Assembly (NCBI GenBank): GCA_963794745.1
Contig: CAWCEZ010000007.1
Location: 248,001 to 312,000, forward strand
DNA from: Fen-671 sp963794745
GTDB taxonomy: Bacteria; Actinomycetota; Acidimicrobiia; Acidimicrobiales; Palsa-688
DNA: 64,000 nt
Direction: 5' to 3'
Below the pieces are notes generated by a model. That model saw nothing but the letters and a program-made list of their open reading frames with translations, did not search any database and was not told the DNA's origin. Position 1 is the stretch's first letter, and every line of letters begins with the position of its first letter. Shown here in pieces: positions 9,516-18,732 of the stretch. Made by a program: the position numbers and the translations under genes.

Positions 9516-10043
9516 TCACGACGCCCTCTCGCCGACGGGCAACCCCGCGATCTCCACGTAAATGCCAAGGTCGCCCAGGCGTTTGCAGTCGTTATCATCT
9601 GCGTAACGGAGGCCTTGGACATTGAAAAGGTCGACCTGCGGGCCGTCGATAGGGAACGGCCCCCAATGCCAGGTCCCTTGGTGAAGTACCAAGGCGTCAT
9701 GCGGCTTGAGGACGAAAGCTTCGATCTGTTCGGCGTCCACAGCGTCGCGCAGGAGGCAAGTCGGTGGTGCGACCGCGATCACCGCAGTGCTCTTCAGGAC
9801 CAGCAAAGCTTGGGTATGGCTCAAGTGACGGAACATCATTTCGCACACCAGGCCGTCGTCCGTCGGCTGGACTTCGTCGCTGCGATGGCATATGACGTTC
9901 ACGTGCACATCGGACCATTCGAACACGAGCCGGGACGAACCGTCCTCCGGGTCGGTGTCGCGTACCGGCAACCAGCCGTACGGCCCCCACGCCGCTTCTT
10001 CTAATGGCCTCGCCGTTACGCGGATAGTGCGCTCAGGAGCCAC
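9516..10043 (-). CDS. Ureidoglycolate lyase (AllA)-like protein
   Basis: About 175 residues resembling ureidoglycolate lyase/hydrolase, the cupin-like enzyme of allantoin breakdown that releases urea and glyoxylate. Diagnostic stretch: HQGTWHWGPFPI followed by DLFNVQGLRYADDND. I chose the GTG at 10043 (VAPERTIRV) because GGGGGGAC precedes it; it overlaps the end of the GH4 gene by 11 bases, showing co-transcription. No allantoinase or allantoicase is nearby, so the substrate may be another ureido or amide acid (inference). Confidence 0.75.
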   Translation of the reverse strand: MAPERTIRVTARPLEEAAWGPYGWLPVRDTDPEDGSSRLVFEWSDVHVNVICHRSDEVQPTDDGLVCEMMFRHLSHTQALLVLKSTAVIAVAPPTCLLRDAVDAEQIEAFVLKPHDALVLHQGTWHWGPFPIDGPQVDLFNVQGLRYADDNDCKRLGDLGIYVEIAGLPVGERAS

Positions 10044-11376
10044 GGCGTCCCCCCTTTTCGAACTGCGGCAAATATGGCGCATTGACCTGCAAAAGGGCCG
10101 CCATGAGGGATTCCAGCTCGGGAGGCTCCAGGGTGGCCGAGAGGAGTGGGTCGGCCGTCATCGCCTGGCGTAACGCGCCCACGTCACCGTTGAGGGCCGC
10201 TTGAGCAGTGAGCTCCTGCACCAACGCGTGATGAGACAGGACGGCGGCGAGCCCCGTCGGCAGTTCGCCGATACCAATAGGGTGAATTCCCTCGCCGTCC
10301 ACGACGGCCGGTACCTCGACCACTGCGCCGGTGGGCAGGTTCGGCACGAGGGCTCCGTTGCGGACGTTGACGATGAAATGCTCGGCGCGGTCTTCGATAA
10401 CAGATTGCATGACCTCCGCAACGACGATCCCCTCGTCTTCTGGGCCATGCGGCAGCTGGGCCAAATCGTGATGCCCAGGGTCTTTCGACCATCGGTCCGC
10501 AACTTCTTCCCACAACTCGGCTCTCGCAAGCTGAGTGTCCATATCGTAAATATGTCGCCCGTACCGCATCGGTAGCCCTTGGGCGCGTCCCGAGTATGGC
10601 TCCTCAAGCCGCTGGAGCTGGGGAAAGAATTCGAGCCAGTGCTCCCAGCAGTAGGGGACGACCCCGAAGGTATCTATCGCCCACCGGATGACCTCGTTGC
10701 CGGTTGAGGCTCGCACGAGCGGCAGCGCATCAGTGCCGTCGCGCAACTTGAACGACAAGATGCCTGTGCAGTGGTTGATCCCGCCTACTCTCAGCGGCAC
10801 CACTACGTCCTCGGGCGCTACGCCTGCCATGTCGGCAAGCCACTGGCGATTGAACGGCATTGGCGAGCAAGAGCAAAGAGACGCCGACCGCACCGGGTAA
10901 CCCGCCATCGCCATGGCATTGACGCTGGCCGGGTTCGTATAGTTGAGCAACAGCGCACCCGGGGCGACCTCGGCAGCCTCTCGGGCCACCGCGGCCACGA
11001 CAGGCGTGTTGCGCAGCGCACGGAAGATCCCCCCCGGGCCGATCGAGTCGGCAATGTGCATAAACACGCCGTAGCGGGCCGGCACCTCGATGTCGTTCGC
11101 CCATGCGGCCATGCCCCCGACCGAAATTGCGGAGATGATGAAGTCCACACCGCGGAGGGCTTTCAGCCTGTCCGTCGTCGACGTGACGGCTAGCTTGCGC
11201 CCCTCCGCCGCAACGAGCTCGGTAGCCAGGTTCTCCATCACCGCAAGACGACGGTCGTTGATGTCCATGAGCCGCAGCTCTGCACCATCGAAGCAGGGGA
11301 TCTCTATCAAGCGCCGCACCAGGCCCGGGACAAACATGCTGCTCCCGCCCCCGACGACGGCAATCTTTACGGTCAT
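10033..11376 (-). CDS. Glycoside hydrolase family 4 protein with atypical motif
   Basis: 447 residues. GH4 enzymes cleave glycosides by an NAD+ and Mn2+-dependent redox mechanism. Seen here: N-terminal Rossmann motif KIAVVGGGSSMFVPG, NYTNPAS at 145-151, and the metal-binding VGGINH at 197-202. The substrate-selecting Cys motif region reads SLCSCSPMP (Cys168/Cys170), not the usual CHEV, CHSV, CNVP, CDMP or CHG forms, so specificity cannot be assigned. The ATG at 11376 has GGGAGGG upstream; a much longer upstream frame has no family similarity. Divergent from a GntR regulator, which probably controls it. Confidence 0.88.
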   Translation of the reverse strand: MTVKIAVVGGGSSMFVPGLVRRLIEIPCFDGAELRLMDINDRRLAVMENLATELVAAEGRKLAVTSTTDRLKALRGVDFIISAISVGGMAAWANDIEVPARYGVFMHIADSIGPGGIFRALRNTPVVAAVAREAAEVAPGALLLNYTNPASVNAMAMAGYPVRSASLCSCSPMPFNRQWLADMAGVAPEDVVVPLRVGGINHCTGILSFKLRDGTDALPLVRASTGNEVIRWAIDTFGVVPYCWEHWLEFFPQLQRLEEPYSGRAQGLPMRYGRHIYDMDTQLARAELWEEVADRWSKDPGHHDLAQLPHGPEDEGIVVAEVMQSVIEDRAEHFIVNVRNGALVPNLPTGAVVEVPAVVDGEGIHPIGIGELPTGLAAVLSHHALVQELTAQAALNGDVGALRQAMTADPLLSATLEPPELESLMAALLQVNAPYLPQFEKGGRRGS

Positions 11377-11424
11377 AGCTCGTCCCTCCCGAGAAGCACA
11401 TTCCGCGCTCCGCTCGCCCGTAGA

Positions 11425-11455
11425 ATATAGAATGGAGGCTCTTAGGATATAGAAT
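11425..11455. promoter_or_regulatory. Paired ATATAGAAT direct repeats, likely GntR operator
   Basis: ATATAGAAT occurs at 11425-11433 and 11447-11455, 22 bp apart (two helical turns), in the 121-bp divergent space between the GH4 and GntR genes. Two equal half-sites on one helix face suit cooperative binding by a dimeric regulator, and the AT-rich stretch is otherwise unusual here. Binding is inferred. Confidence 0.45.
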
Positions 11456-11497
11456 AGAGAAGAGATTGGAAGCGCGCAAGAGGGGCACCGAGAGGGG

Positions 11498-12226
11498 GTG
11501 GAGGGCTTGTTGAACAGCGTGACTAAGACAGAGGCCGCGTACCAGAACCTGCGCTGGAACATCCTGACCGGCTCTTTGGCGCCTGGGCTGGGCATGAACC
11601 AAGAGACGCTTGCGCGTGAACTGGGCGTCTCCCCTACGCCCGTTCGGGAGGCGTTGCGGCGTCTCGAGAGCGAGGGCTTGGTCCGGTTTGCCGCACATTC
11701 GACCGTCAACGTGGCACCGCTCAGCCTCCGCGAACTGGACGAGCTCTACCAGGTCCGCTCTGTACTAGACCCCCTGGCGGCCCGGTTGACCGCTGCGGTC
11801 GCATCCGACGAGGAGTTGCATGCCATCGGCGCGACGCTGCACGCTGGCCCAGGCGCCGACTCTGACGAGGGCCTTTTCGAACATAACCGCGGATTTCACC
11901 GAGCCGTGTACGCCGGTTGCGGCAACTCGGAGCTAGTGGCGGTTTTGGACCACCTTTGGGACCGCACCGAACGGTACCGGTACATCCTCATTACGGCACG
12001 AGTCGACGAGTCGAAGTCAGGTCATGATCATCAAGAGATTGCCGACGCGTTGCGAAGGCGCGACCTCCGCCATGTCAGCCGTCTACTCGCCGCACACGTG
12101 AAACGGTCCCATGACCTAACGCGGGCCACTCTTGAACGGGCGGAGCGCACAACAGCACCACAAGGCAATGGTCGCGAAGATGGCTACCGCCTGGACCGCG
12201 AGAGGCAAGGACCTTCGGGCCGCTAA
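11498..12226 (+). CDS. GntR family regulator, FCD domain
   Basis: 242 residues: N-terminal winged helix (ETLARELGVSPTPVREALRRLESEGLV, near 38-64) and a C-terminal FCD ligand domain with the metal-binding pattern HNRGFHRAVY and a late HQEIADALRRRD / AAHVKRS helix. Start is uncertain: GTG at 11498 or TTG at 11507-11510, the latter having GGAGGG close upstream. It faces the GH4 operon and sits 35 bases before GlpD, so it may be read through into glpD. Confidence 0.9.
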   Translation: MEGLLNSVTKTEAAYQNLRWNILTGSLAPGLGMNQETLARELGVSPTPVREALRRLESEGLVRFAAHSTVNVAPLSLRELDELYQVRSVLDPLAARLTAAVASDEELHAIGATLHAGPGADSDEGLFEHNRGFHRAVYAGCGNSELVAVLDHLWDRTERYRYILITARVDESKSGHDHQEIADALRRRDLRHVSRLLAAHVKRSHDLTRATLERAERTTAPQGNGREDGYRLDRERQGPSGR

Positions 12227-12261
12227 CGCTGAGCCTTCGCCTCGGAAGTGGGACTAACTCG

Positions 12262-13977
12262 ATGACATCCACGGCTCCTCCACTCAGCCCACTATCCCGC
12301 GATGCGGCGCTGCGTGAGATGACCGCCGCAGGCCTCGACATCTTGGTCGTCGGTGCGGGGGTTGTCGGCGCCGGGGCTGCGCTGGATGCTGCTACCCGCG
12401 GGCTACGTGTCGGCCTGGTCGAGGCCAGCGATTTCGGGTCAGGGACGTCAAGCCGCTCATCGAAGTTGGTCCACGGCGGCCTTCGCTATCTCAAGCAGCT
12501 CCATGTTCCTCTGGTCCGAGAGGCCTTGCGGGAGCGCAGGCTCATCCTCGAACACCTGTGCCCCCACCTGGCCCACCCCGTCCCGTTCTTGTACCCCCTT
12601 CGGCGACCGGCCTGGGACCGCGCTTACGTTGGCTTGGGGATCGCTGCTTACGATTTATTGGGCGCGGGGCGCGGGGTCCCGGGCCACGCCCAGCACCTGG
12701 GCCGGAAGAGGGCTCTGTCCTCTTTCCCCAGTGCAAAGAAGGATGCCGTGCGCGGAGGGATCCTGTTCTACGAAGGTCAGCTCGATGATGCGCGCCACAC
12801 GATGATGCTTGCCCGCACGGCTGCCGCGCACGGTGCGTTCGTCGCCAACAGCGCACGAGTCACCGGCCTGCGAAGGGACGGAGAACGGGTTGTCGGTGCG
12901 CACGTCACGGATCTCGAGTCGGGGGCGGAGCTGGCGGTCAGCGCCTCGGTGGTGGTCCTTGCGACGGGTGTGTGGACAGAGAAGTTCCACGCGCTGCTCG
13001 GCGGGCACCGGTTTCACACTCGAGCCTCCAAGGGTGTCCACCTTGTCGTGCCAAGGTCAGCGATCGACTCAGCCACGGGTTTGATAACCGAAACGGAGAA
13101 GAGCCTGTTGTTCGTGATCCCCTGCCCTTGGAGCGAACAGTTCTGGATCGTTGGTACGACGGACACCCCATGGTCCCTCGACCTCCGGCACCCTGCCGCC
13201 AGCCAGGCCGACATTGACTACCTCCTCGAGCGGGTGAACCGCCTGCTGGAGGCTCCGCTCACCCGGGACGATATCGTCGGTGTGTACGCGGGTCTCCGAC
13301 CATTGGTCGGCGGGGCGTCGGACGAGACCAGCAAGCTTTCGCGAAAGCACGTCGTCGTCTCCCCGGCGCCCGGCGCGGTCGTTGTATCGGGAGGCAAGTA
13401 CACCACCTATCGCGTGATGGCCGCTCAAGCCGTGGACGCAGCAGCACGGGACCTTCCGTTCCCGGTGGCGCGATCTCGCACCGACAACGTGCCGCTCGTG
13501 GGGGCCGACGGCTATGACGCTCTCCTGAGACACCCTGAACACCTCGGGCCAGATCTCGAGATCCCGGTAGCGCATTTCGACCGCCTCGTCGGTCGGTATG
13601 GCGTCGAGGTCCGCGAACTGTCCTCCCTCGTCCACGCCCGTCCTGACCTCGCCCACCCGCTCAAGGGCGCGCCGAGGTACCTGCGGGTGGAGGCCCACTA
13701 CGCCGTCTCCCACGAGGGAGCACTCCACCTCGAAGACATCCTGGCTCGTCGGCTGCACGTCTCAGTGGATACACCGAGCCGTGGTCTCGAGAGCGCTTCG
13801 GAAGTGGCAAACCTGGTTGCCCCGCTCCTGGGTTGGTCTGCCACCGACATTGCTCGCGAACTCGACTACTACACGGCGCGGGTCGAGGCGGAGCGGGACT
13901 CGCAACTGCAGCTTGACGACCTGACGGCAAACGCAGCACGGCTGCTCGCGCCGGAGGTTCGCGGCCCCCGCGCCTAG
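12262..13977 (+). CDS. glpD: Glycerol-3-phosphate dehydrogenase, FAD-dependent
   Basis: 571 residues, normal GlpD length. Oxidises sn-glycerol 3-phosphate to dihydroxyacetone phosphate at the membrane face and passes electrons to quinone. FAD-binding VVGAGVVGAGAALDAATRG near 29-47, the family sequence SSRSSKLVHGGLRYL, and GTTDTPW plus LRPLVGG in the substrate domain; the C-terminal DAO_C domain includes YTTYRVMAAQAVD. It begins 35 bases after the GntR gene. No glpF or glpK is in view. Confidence 0.93.
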   Translation: MTSTAPPLSPLSRDAALREMTAAGLDILVVGAGVVGAGAALDAATRGLRVGLVEASDFGSGTSSRSSKLVHGGLRYLKQLHVPLVREALRERRLILEHLCPHLAHPVPFLYPLRRPAWDRAYVGLGIAAYDLLGAGRGVPGHAQHLGRKRALSSFPSAKKDAVRGGILFYEGQLDDARHTMMLARTAAAHGAFVANSARVTGLRRDGERVVGAHVTDLESGAELAVSASVVVLATGVWTEKFHALLGGHRFHTRASKGVHLVVPRSAIDSATGLITETEKSLLFVIPCPWSEQFWIVGTTDTPWSLDLRHPAASQADIDYLLERVNRLLEAPLTRDDIVGVYAGLRPLVGGASDETSKLSRKHVVVSPAPGAVVVSGGKYTTYRVMAAQAVDAAARDLPFPVARSRTDNVPLVGADGYDALLRHPEHLGPDLEIPVAHFDRLVGRYGVEVRELSSLVHARPDLAHPLKGAPRYLRVEAHYAVSHEGALHLEDILARRLHVSVDTPSRGLESASEVANLVAPLLGWSATDIARELDYYTARVEAERDSQLQLDDLTANAARLLAPEVRGPRA

Positions 13978-14062
13978 GTCCACAGGAGCCTTCCTCAGAC
14001 CGCTCGGGCCGGCATGGTCAGGGCTAGCAAAGCGGACAGCGCGCGACATTTCATCTCGCGCC

Positions 14063-14094
14063 TTGACAACTTACCGGCGCGAGGTGCCTAGGCT
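14063..14094 (+). promoter_or_regulatory. Possible promoter for the repeat/GH25-like gene
   Basis: TTGACA (14063-14068) and TAGGCT (14089-14094) precede the gene; the 20-base spacer is longer than ideal, so this is weak. It lies about 95 bases before the chosen ATG. Confidence 0.3.
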
Positions 14095-14187
14095 GACCCT
14101 CGTTGGCCACGTCGCCAACCCCTCAGTGGTCCTGACCGGGAGTAAGTCGCGGGCGACGGAAGTGCAAACGATGCGGTGCTGACGTCC

Positions 14188-16029
14188 ATGCCGAGGTCGA
14201 TAAAACCTTCACCCATCGCTCTACTTGGTGCCCTGCTGGGCTCACTGGTGTTGGGCGCGCTGTTGTTGGCCTCGCTGGTGTCTGGAGCCCCTAGCGCCCT
14301 GGCGGCCACGCCGTCACCCACCGTCTTGTCGGCAAGAGCAACGCCAGGCGCACTAGGGCCGGCCGGCGGCCAGGTGGTCGTGAGCGGGACCGTCGACAAC
14401 GCCGTCACGTGCCAGCTCGTGCTGCTGTCGCGCCAGTCGTTCCCGGTCGTCTACTCGCACAACCCGACTACAGACTGCCAGGGCGGCAACTTCTCGGCAC
14501 ATGTCACTATCGGGGCCAACCCCAGCTCGGTAAAACGTACCGTCGCCTTCGCCCTCATCGCCCGCAACGGGACCTCATCGTTCACGGGGCGCTTCTACGT
14601 CGTGCTCGAGCCGTTACTGGTCCCGAGCGTTCTCTCGGCGCGCGCCACGCCAGGCGCCCTCGGGCCGGCCGGAGGCCAGGTACTCGCGAGCGGCGCGGTC
14701 AAGAACGCCAAAACCTGCCAGCTCGTGCTGCTTTCGCGCCAGTCGTTCCCGGTCGTCTACTCGCACAACCCGACCACGGCGTGCCAGGGCGGCAACTTCT
14801 CGGCGCATGTCACGATCGGGGCCAACCCGACCGCGACAAAGCGCTCCGTGGCGTTCGCCCTCATCGCTCGGAACGGGACCTACTCGTCCACCGGGCGCTT
14901 TTACGTCGTGCTCGAGCCGCTGTTAGTTCCCAGCGTCCTGACCGCCCGCGCAACACCGAGCGCCCTGGGGCCGGCCGGCGGGCAGGTGCTTGTGAGCGGG
15001 ACCGCCAAGAACGCCGGCACCTGCCAGTTGGTGCTCCTGTCGCGCCAGTCCTTCCCCGTCGTCTACTCGCACAACCCGACGACGGCGTGCCAGGGCGGCA
15101 ACTTCTCGGCGCAGGTCACTATCGGGGCGAACCCGAGCACGATCAACCGCACAGTGGCGTTTGCCCTGATCGCCCGCAATGGGACCTACTCGTCCACCGG
15201 GCGCTTCTACGTCTCGCTGGCTGCCAGGCCGGCGTCGACGCCCTACACGCCGCCCCCGCCTACGAGTGCCGGTCCCGACCCCTATCCGGCCGGCACCAGC
15301 GGCTACGACATTTCCTGGCCCCAGTGCACTTCCAGGACATCGGCGCAAACCAAGCTATTGCCCGCCCCTCCTACCTACGCCATCGTCGGGGTCAACAACG
15401 GCACCATCGGGACCCTGAACAGTTGCTTCGCGGCCGAGGCGGCCTGGGCGGGCAAGGACCTCTCCGTCTACCTCATCCTGCAGCCGGCGCCAGGCGGTAG
15501 ACCTGTCCCCTTCGAGGCGACCGGACCGGAGGCGGCGTGCGCAAGTACCAGCAGCGAGTGCGAGGGCTACGACTGGGGTTACAACTACGCCGAGACTGAC
15601 ATCGCATTTGTCAAGGCTCAAGGGGCCGACCCCAAAGTGTGGTGGCTGGACGTCGAAACCGCAGAGGGCTGGCCCACTTCTGCGTCGTTGCAACCGGTCA
15701 ACGCGGCCATTGTCCAGGGGGCGCTCGCCGCCATCAAGCAGGCTGGCGGCGTAGGCGGGATCTACTGCACCTGGTACCAATGGGGCGAGATCACGGGTTC
15801 GTACGTGCCACCGGGGGGGCAAACCCCGCTCTGGGTAGCCGGCGCGCTCAGCTTGAGCAACGGTTATTACAGTGCCCAGTCCTACTGCCAACGGGCGCTC
15901 TCGCCGGGCGACCCGTCCACCCTCAAGTCGGGGCCGATCGGCTTCGCCGGCGGCGTCCCCTGGCTCGTACAGGACGGCTACTCGTCGGGGCCCCCAACCC
16001 GCATCGACGCCGATTACTCCTGCGGGTAG
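14188..16029 (+). CDS. Secreted protein: three 102-residue repeats plus GH25-like domain
   Basis: 613 residues. The signal peptide starts MPRSIKPSPIALLG and ends near PSALA. Three near-identical beta-rich repeats follow, each opening VLSARATP/VLTARATP and containing CQLVLLSRQSFPVVYSHNP, ...CQGGNFSA and ...ARNGTYSSTGRFYV; each has two cysteines that could form a disulphide. A proline-rich linker (TPYTPPPPTSAG) leads to a C-terminal domain starting GYDISWPQC (about 372) with WWLDVE (Asp488, Glu490), the pattern of GH25-like folds seen in actinobacterial exported proteins; a peptidoglycan or polysaccharide hydrolase role is inferred. A GTG at 14176 is an alternative start. Confidence 0.8.
   Translation: MPRSIKPSPIALLGALLGSLVLGALLLASLVSGAPSALAATPSPTVLSARATPGALGPAGGQVVVSGTVDNAVTCQLVLLSRQSFPVVYSHNPTTDCQGGNFSAHVTIGANPSSVKRTVAFALIARNGTSSFTGRFYVVLEPLLVPSVLSARATPGALGPAGGQVLASGAVKNAKTCQLVLLSRQSFPVVYSHNPTTACQGGNFSAHVTIGANPTATKRSVAFALIARNGTYSSTGRFYVVLEPLLVPSVLTARATPSALGPAGGQVLVSGTAKNAGTCQLVLLSRQSFPVVYSHNPTTACQGGNFSAQVTIGANPSTINRTVAFALIARNGTYSSTGRFYVSLAARPASTPYTPPPPTSAGPDPYPAGTSGYDISWPQCTSRTSAQTKLLPAPPTYAIVGVNNGTIGTLNSCFAAEAAWAGKDLSVYLILQPAPGGRPVPFEATGPEAACASTSSECEGYDWGYNYAETDIAFVKAQGADPKVWWLDVETAEGWPTSASLQPVNAAIVQGALAAIKQAGGVGGIYCTWYQWGEITGSYVPPGGQTPLWVAGALSLSNGYYSAQSYCQRALSPGDPSTLKSGPIGFAGGVPWLVQDGYSSGPPTRIDADYSCG
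14323..15219 (+). repeat. Three tandem 306-bp coding repeats
   Basis: Repeat starts at 14323, 14629 and 14935, exactly 306 bp (102 codons) apart, all in frame; the third is slightly shorter. Long stretches are identical at the DNA level, including the segment coding CQLVLLSRQSFPV, pointing to recent duplication or gene conversion. Confidence 0.92.
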
Positions 16030-16053
16030 CCGACGCGTCGTGACGCTCGATCG

Positions 16054-18060
16054 TCAGATGACCCGGTCGTTGCCGCCGTCGATAGGGATCTGAGCACCGG
16101 TGACCTTGGAGAAAGTGTGGCCGCACATGGCGACAGCGAGTTCCGCCACGTCCCGGCTCGTCACCTCGACGCCGAGCACGCTGCGGCGCCGGTACTCCTC
16201 TGGGCTCACGCCGTACTGCTTGGCACGTTGCGCGATGACCTCGTCGCTCCAGATGCCGGTGTCGAAGACGGCGTTCGGGTGGAGCACGTTCACCCGGATC
16301 GCGTCGCTTCCCCACTCCAGTGCCGCAACCCTGCACAGCTGGGTCAGCGCTGCCTTGGAAGCCGAATATGCCCCCGCCCCCGGGCCGGGTGCCCTGACGT
16401 TCTTCGAACCCACGGCCAGTACCCGGCCACCCCGCGGCGCCAGCCGCAGGTAGCGGTGCGCCATAGCCATGAGCGCCATGTTCGAGTCGAGGTTGACTGC
16501 GAAGATCCTTTTCCAATCAGCAGAACCCATCGACTCGATGCGGGTGCTCGCTGGGAACACGCCTGCGTTCAGCACCAAGATGTCGATGCCACCAAATGAA
16601 CGCACAACCTGGTCCAAGTTGTCCCGGACCGCCCCCTCGTCCGTCAGGTCGCAAACCACGCCCAGGTAGTCAGGCCCTTGCCCGGTCTCGCCAACCCGAT
16701 CGCTCTTGTCGATACCGCAGACGGCCGCTCCTTTTTCAAGCAGCAGCTGGGCGATGGCGCGACCGATGCCGGAGGCGGCGCCGGTGACGAGGGCTACCTC
16801 GCCCGCCAGTTCGAGCGGGGAACCCTTCCGCCAGACCTTCGCCTGCTCGAGTTCCCAGTACTCGACCTCGAAGAGCTCTGCCGCCGTGAGCGGCTTCCAT
16901 CGCTCGAGGGCCTCGGCGCGCAGAATTGCCTGGACCGTGTGTAGGTAAAGGTCTCCTGCGGCCTGTGCCAGGGCAACTGTCTGGCCCGCCGTACAGAGGC
17001 CCAGATCTGGGTCGAGCACGACGCGAGGCGCCGGGTCGAGCATCCGCAGCGGCGGCTCCCGACGGGCACGGCCCTCGTGCTCGTTGAAATATGCCCGGTA
17101 CCGCTCGGCAAATCCCTCGACATCGCGCCCCAACATGGGTACCCGCTTGGTAAACAGGACGTGGTCCGGAGTGGCGGGGCCCCGCTGCGACAGCTCAGCT
17201 ACGTCCGGTCGGTTGGCAAAGTCCAGGGCCAGAGCGTCGCCGTGCCAACGAACGATGAGAGGTGTGCCGGCGGCTGTCGATATCTTGTGGCGCAGCTCTG
17301 CGACCTCGAGCGCGTCCGGCTCTCCCGCTGAGCTGGCCGCTGGGACCGACGCTGCCGGCATTTCCCAGGCCTCGTGGCTCTTGAGGTAATCCTCTGCTGC
17401 AGTAACGAGGTCGATGAGGCGCTCATACGACTCTTGGGCCGACTCGCCGAAAGCGATGAGCCCGTGGCCCATCAAGATGATCCCCTCGGTCGTCGGGCTC
17501 AGCTCTTGGCGAACAAGCCGAGCGGTGGCACGGCACAAGTCAAAACCAGGTTTGACGTAAGGGACAATTATCACACGGTCCCCATACGCCGACCGCAGGT
17601 GGTCGCGCCCCGAGGGCGTATTGCCCAACGTGACTACGGCGTCGGCGTGGGCGTGGTCGACATAACGATGCGGCAGGATGGCATGAAGGATCGACTCCAC
17701 GGAAGCGGCTGGAGCCCCGGGTTCCACCGATGCCAGCTGGAATTGCCGGGCCATCTCGAGGTCGCCAAGTTGCTCCAGCTGCGCCAGAGCGCGCAGGTGC
17801 TCGATGCGCAAAGGCGCGAAATCGGCTTCCCTCACCGACCGCAGGTCCCGCCCGGAGCCCTTGACGTAGAGGACATCCTCGACGACCCCGAGCACATTTG
17901 TCACCTTCAGCTTCACCGACGTGTTCCCACCGCCGTGCATAACGAGTTGTGGCTCGGCACCGATGATCCTCGAGGTACGGGCTCGCTCGGCCAACTCGCC
18001 TAGGCCACCGGGCTCACTTCCCGGCCCGGAGGCTGGCGGTGGGCTCCAGGCGCTCTTCAT
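16054..18060 (-). CDS. Bifunctional class II aldolase / short-chain dehydrogenase (RhaD-like)
   Basis: 668 residues with two domains. N-terminal class II aldolase/adducin domain: GGGNTSVK near 43, zinc-type HAHAD near 137 and MGHGLIAFG. C-terminal SDR domain: VTGAASGIGRAIA near 430, NAGVF, YSASKAA and a final PIDGG. This fusion is known from actinobacterial and other pathways that oxidise and cleave deoxy-sugars such as L-rhamnose or L-fucose. GGGGAGG precedes the ATG by 10 bases. It converges with the GH25-like gene, only 24 bases between the stops. No kinase or isomerase for rhamnose lies next to it. Confidence 0.92.
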   Translation of the reverse strand: MKSAWSPPPASGPGSEPGGLGELAERARTSRIIGAEPQLVMHGGGNTSVKLKVTNVLGVVEDVLYVKGSGRDLRSVREADFAPLRIEHLRALAQLEQLGDLEMARQFQLASVEPGAPAASVESILHAILPHRYVDHAHADAVVTLGNTPSGRDHLRSAYGDRVIIVPYVKPGFDLCRATARLVRQELSPTTEGIILMGHGLIAFGESAQESYERLIDLVTAAEDYLKSHEAWEMPAASVPAASSAGEPDALEVAELRHKISTAAGTPLIVRWHGDALALDFANRPDVAELSQRGPATPDHVLFTKRVPMLGRDVEGFAERYRAYFNEHEGRARREPPLRMLDPAPRVVLDPDLGLCTAGQTVALAQAAGDLYLHTVQAILRAEALERWKPLTAAELFEVEYWELEQAKVWRKGSPLELAGEVALVTGAASGIGRAIAQLLLEKGAAVCGIDKSDRVGETGQGPDYLGVVCDLTDEGAVRDNLDQVVRSFGGIDILVLNAGVFPASTRIESMGSADWKRIFAVNLDSNMALMAMAHRYLRLAPRGGRVLAVGSKNVRAPGPGAGAYSASKAALTQLCRVAALEWGSDAIRVNVLHPNAVFDTGIWSDEVIAQRAKQYGVSPEEYRRRSVLGVEVTSRDVAELAVAMCGHTFSKVTGAQIPIDGGNDRVI

Positions 18061-18177
18061 CAGTTGTCGACCTCCCCGTCGGGCGCTGAGCAGCCTCCCG
18101 GCGCGCCACCATAGCTGTTGCCGGCGGCCCGAGGAACTGGCCGCCCTCGCCCAGCAACCTAAGCCAGCCTCGGCGGG

Positions 18178-18732
18178 TCAGCGCAATTTGGGAAGGACCG
18201 CCTTGGCCACGGCGACCGCCCGAGCGTAGTTACCGGAGTAGCCACCGGCGACAGTTCCTCCAGCTCCCTGCACGGCCAGTAGCCGTTTGCCTGCTTGGAC
18301 ATCCAGTTCGATGGCGCCGACTACCGCCTTGTCCCCGAGGCCCCGCAGCACCTTGACGGTCCCGACACCTTTTAGGACGCTCACCAGCATGGGAAAAGTT
18401 ACCCCGCAGCCAGGTTCATAGACGATTATGACCAGGTCGGACCCATCGGGATTGTGGTAAGTGCACTGGTCCTGACCCGGGGCAATCGTTGCCGCCGTCG
18501 CTGACGTGTACCGCTTGCCCACAATGGATTCGGCTCGGGCCAGCGTCAGCAGTGCACACGTGCCTGCTCTCGCTGTTGGACGAGCCGCCGCATGCCCGTT
18601 GGGGACCGGCGCTGCGAAGGCGTTGGCCATTGACCCGCCATTCCCGCTCAACGCGAGCGCGCCGACCACGAGAGCGGCGCATGCACCCGCTCGTAGCCGG
18701 CTTTTCCGCTCAACGACTGTTCGCCTTGTCAT
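18178..18732 (-). CDS. Small exported protein, DUF3558-like
   Basis: 184 residues. The start MTRRTVVERKSRLRAGACAA at 18732 is chosen because AAAGGAG lies 8 bases upstream; the ATG at 18738 is too close to that site. A signal peptide is followed by CALLTLARAESIVGKRY and DQCTYHNPDGSDL with a second cysteine pair (QC...GCG), a layout like DUF3558-type exported proteins of actinobacteria. Function unknown; no lipobox is clear. Confidence 0.65.
   Translation of the reverse strand: MTRRTVVERKSRLRAGACAALVVGALALSGNGGSMANAFAAPVPNGHAAARPTARAGTCALLTLARAESIVGKRYTSATAATIAPGQDQCTYHNPDGSDLVIIVYEPGCGVTFPMLVSVLKGVGTVKVLRGLGDKAVVGAIELDVQAGKRLLAVQGAGGTVAGGYSGNYARAVAVAKAVLPKLR

Noticed and set aside
14095..14187. 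Possible riboswitch (c-di-AMP type) before the GH25-like gene
   Set aside because: Such elements often precede cell-wall hydrolases in actinobacteria, but I could not find the conserved core or pairing in this short leader.
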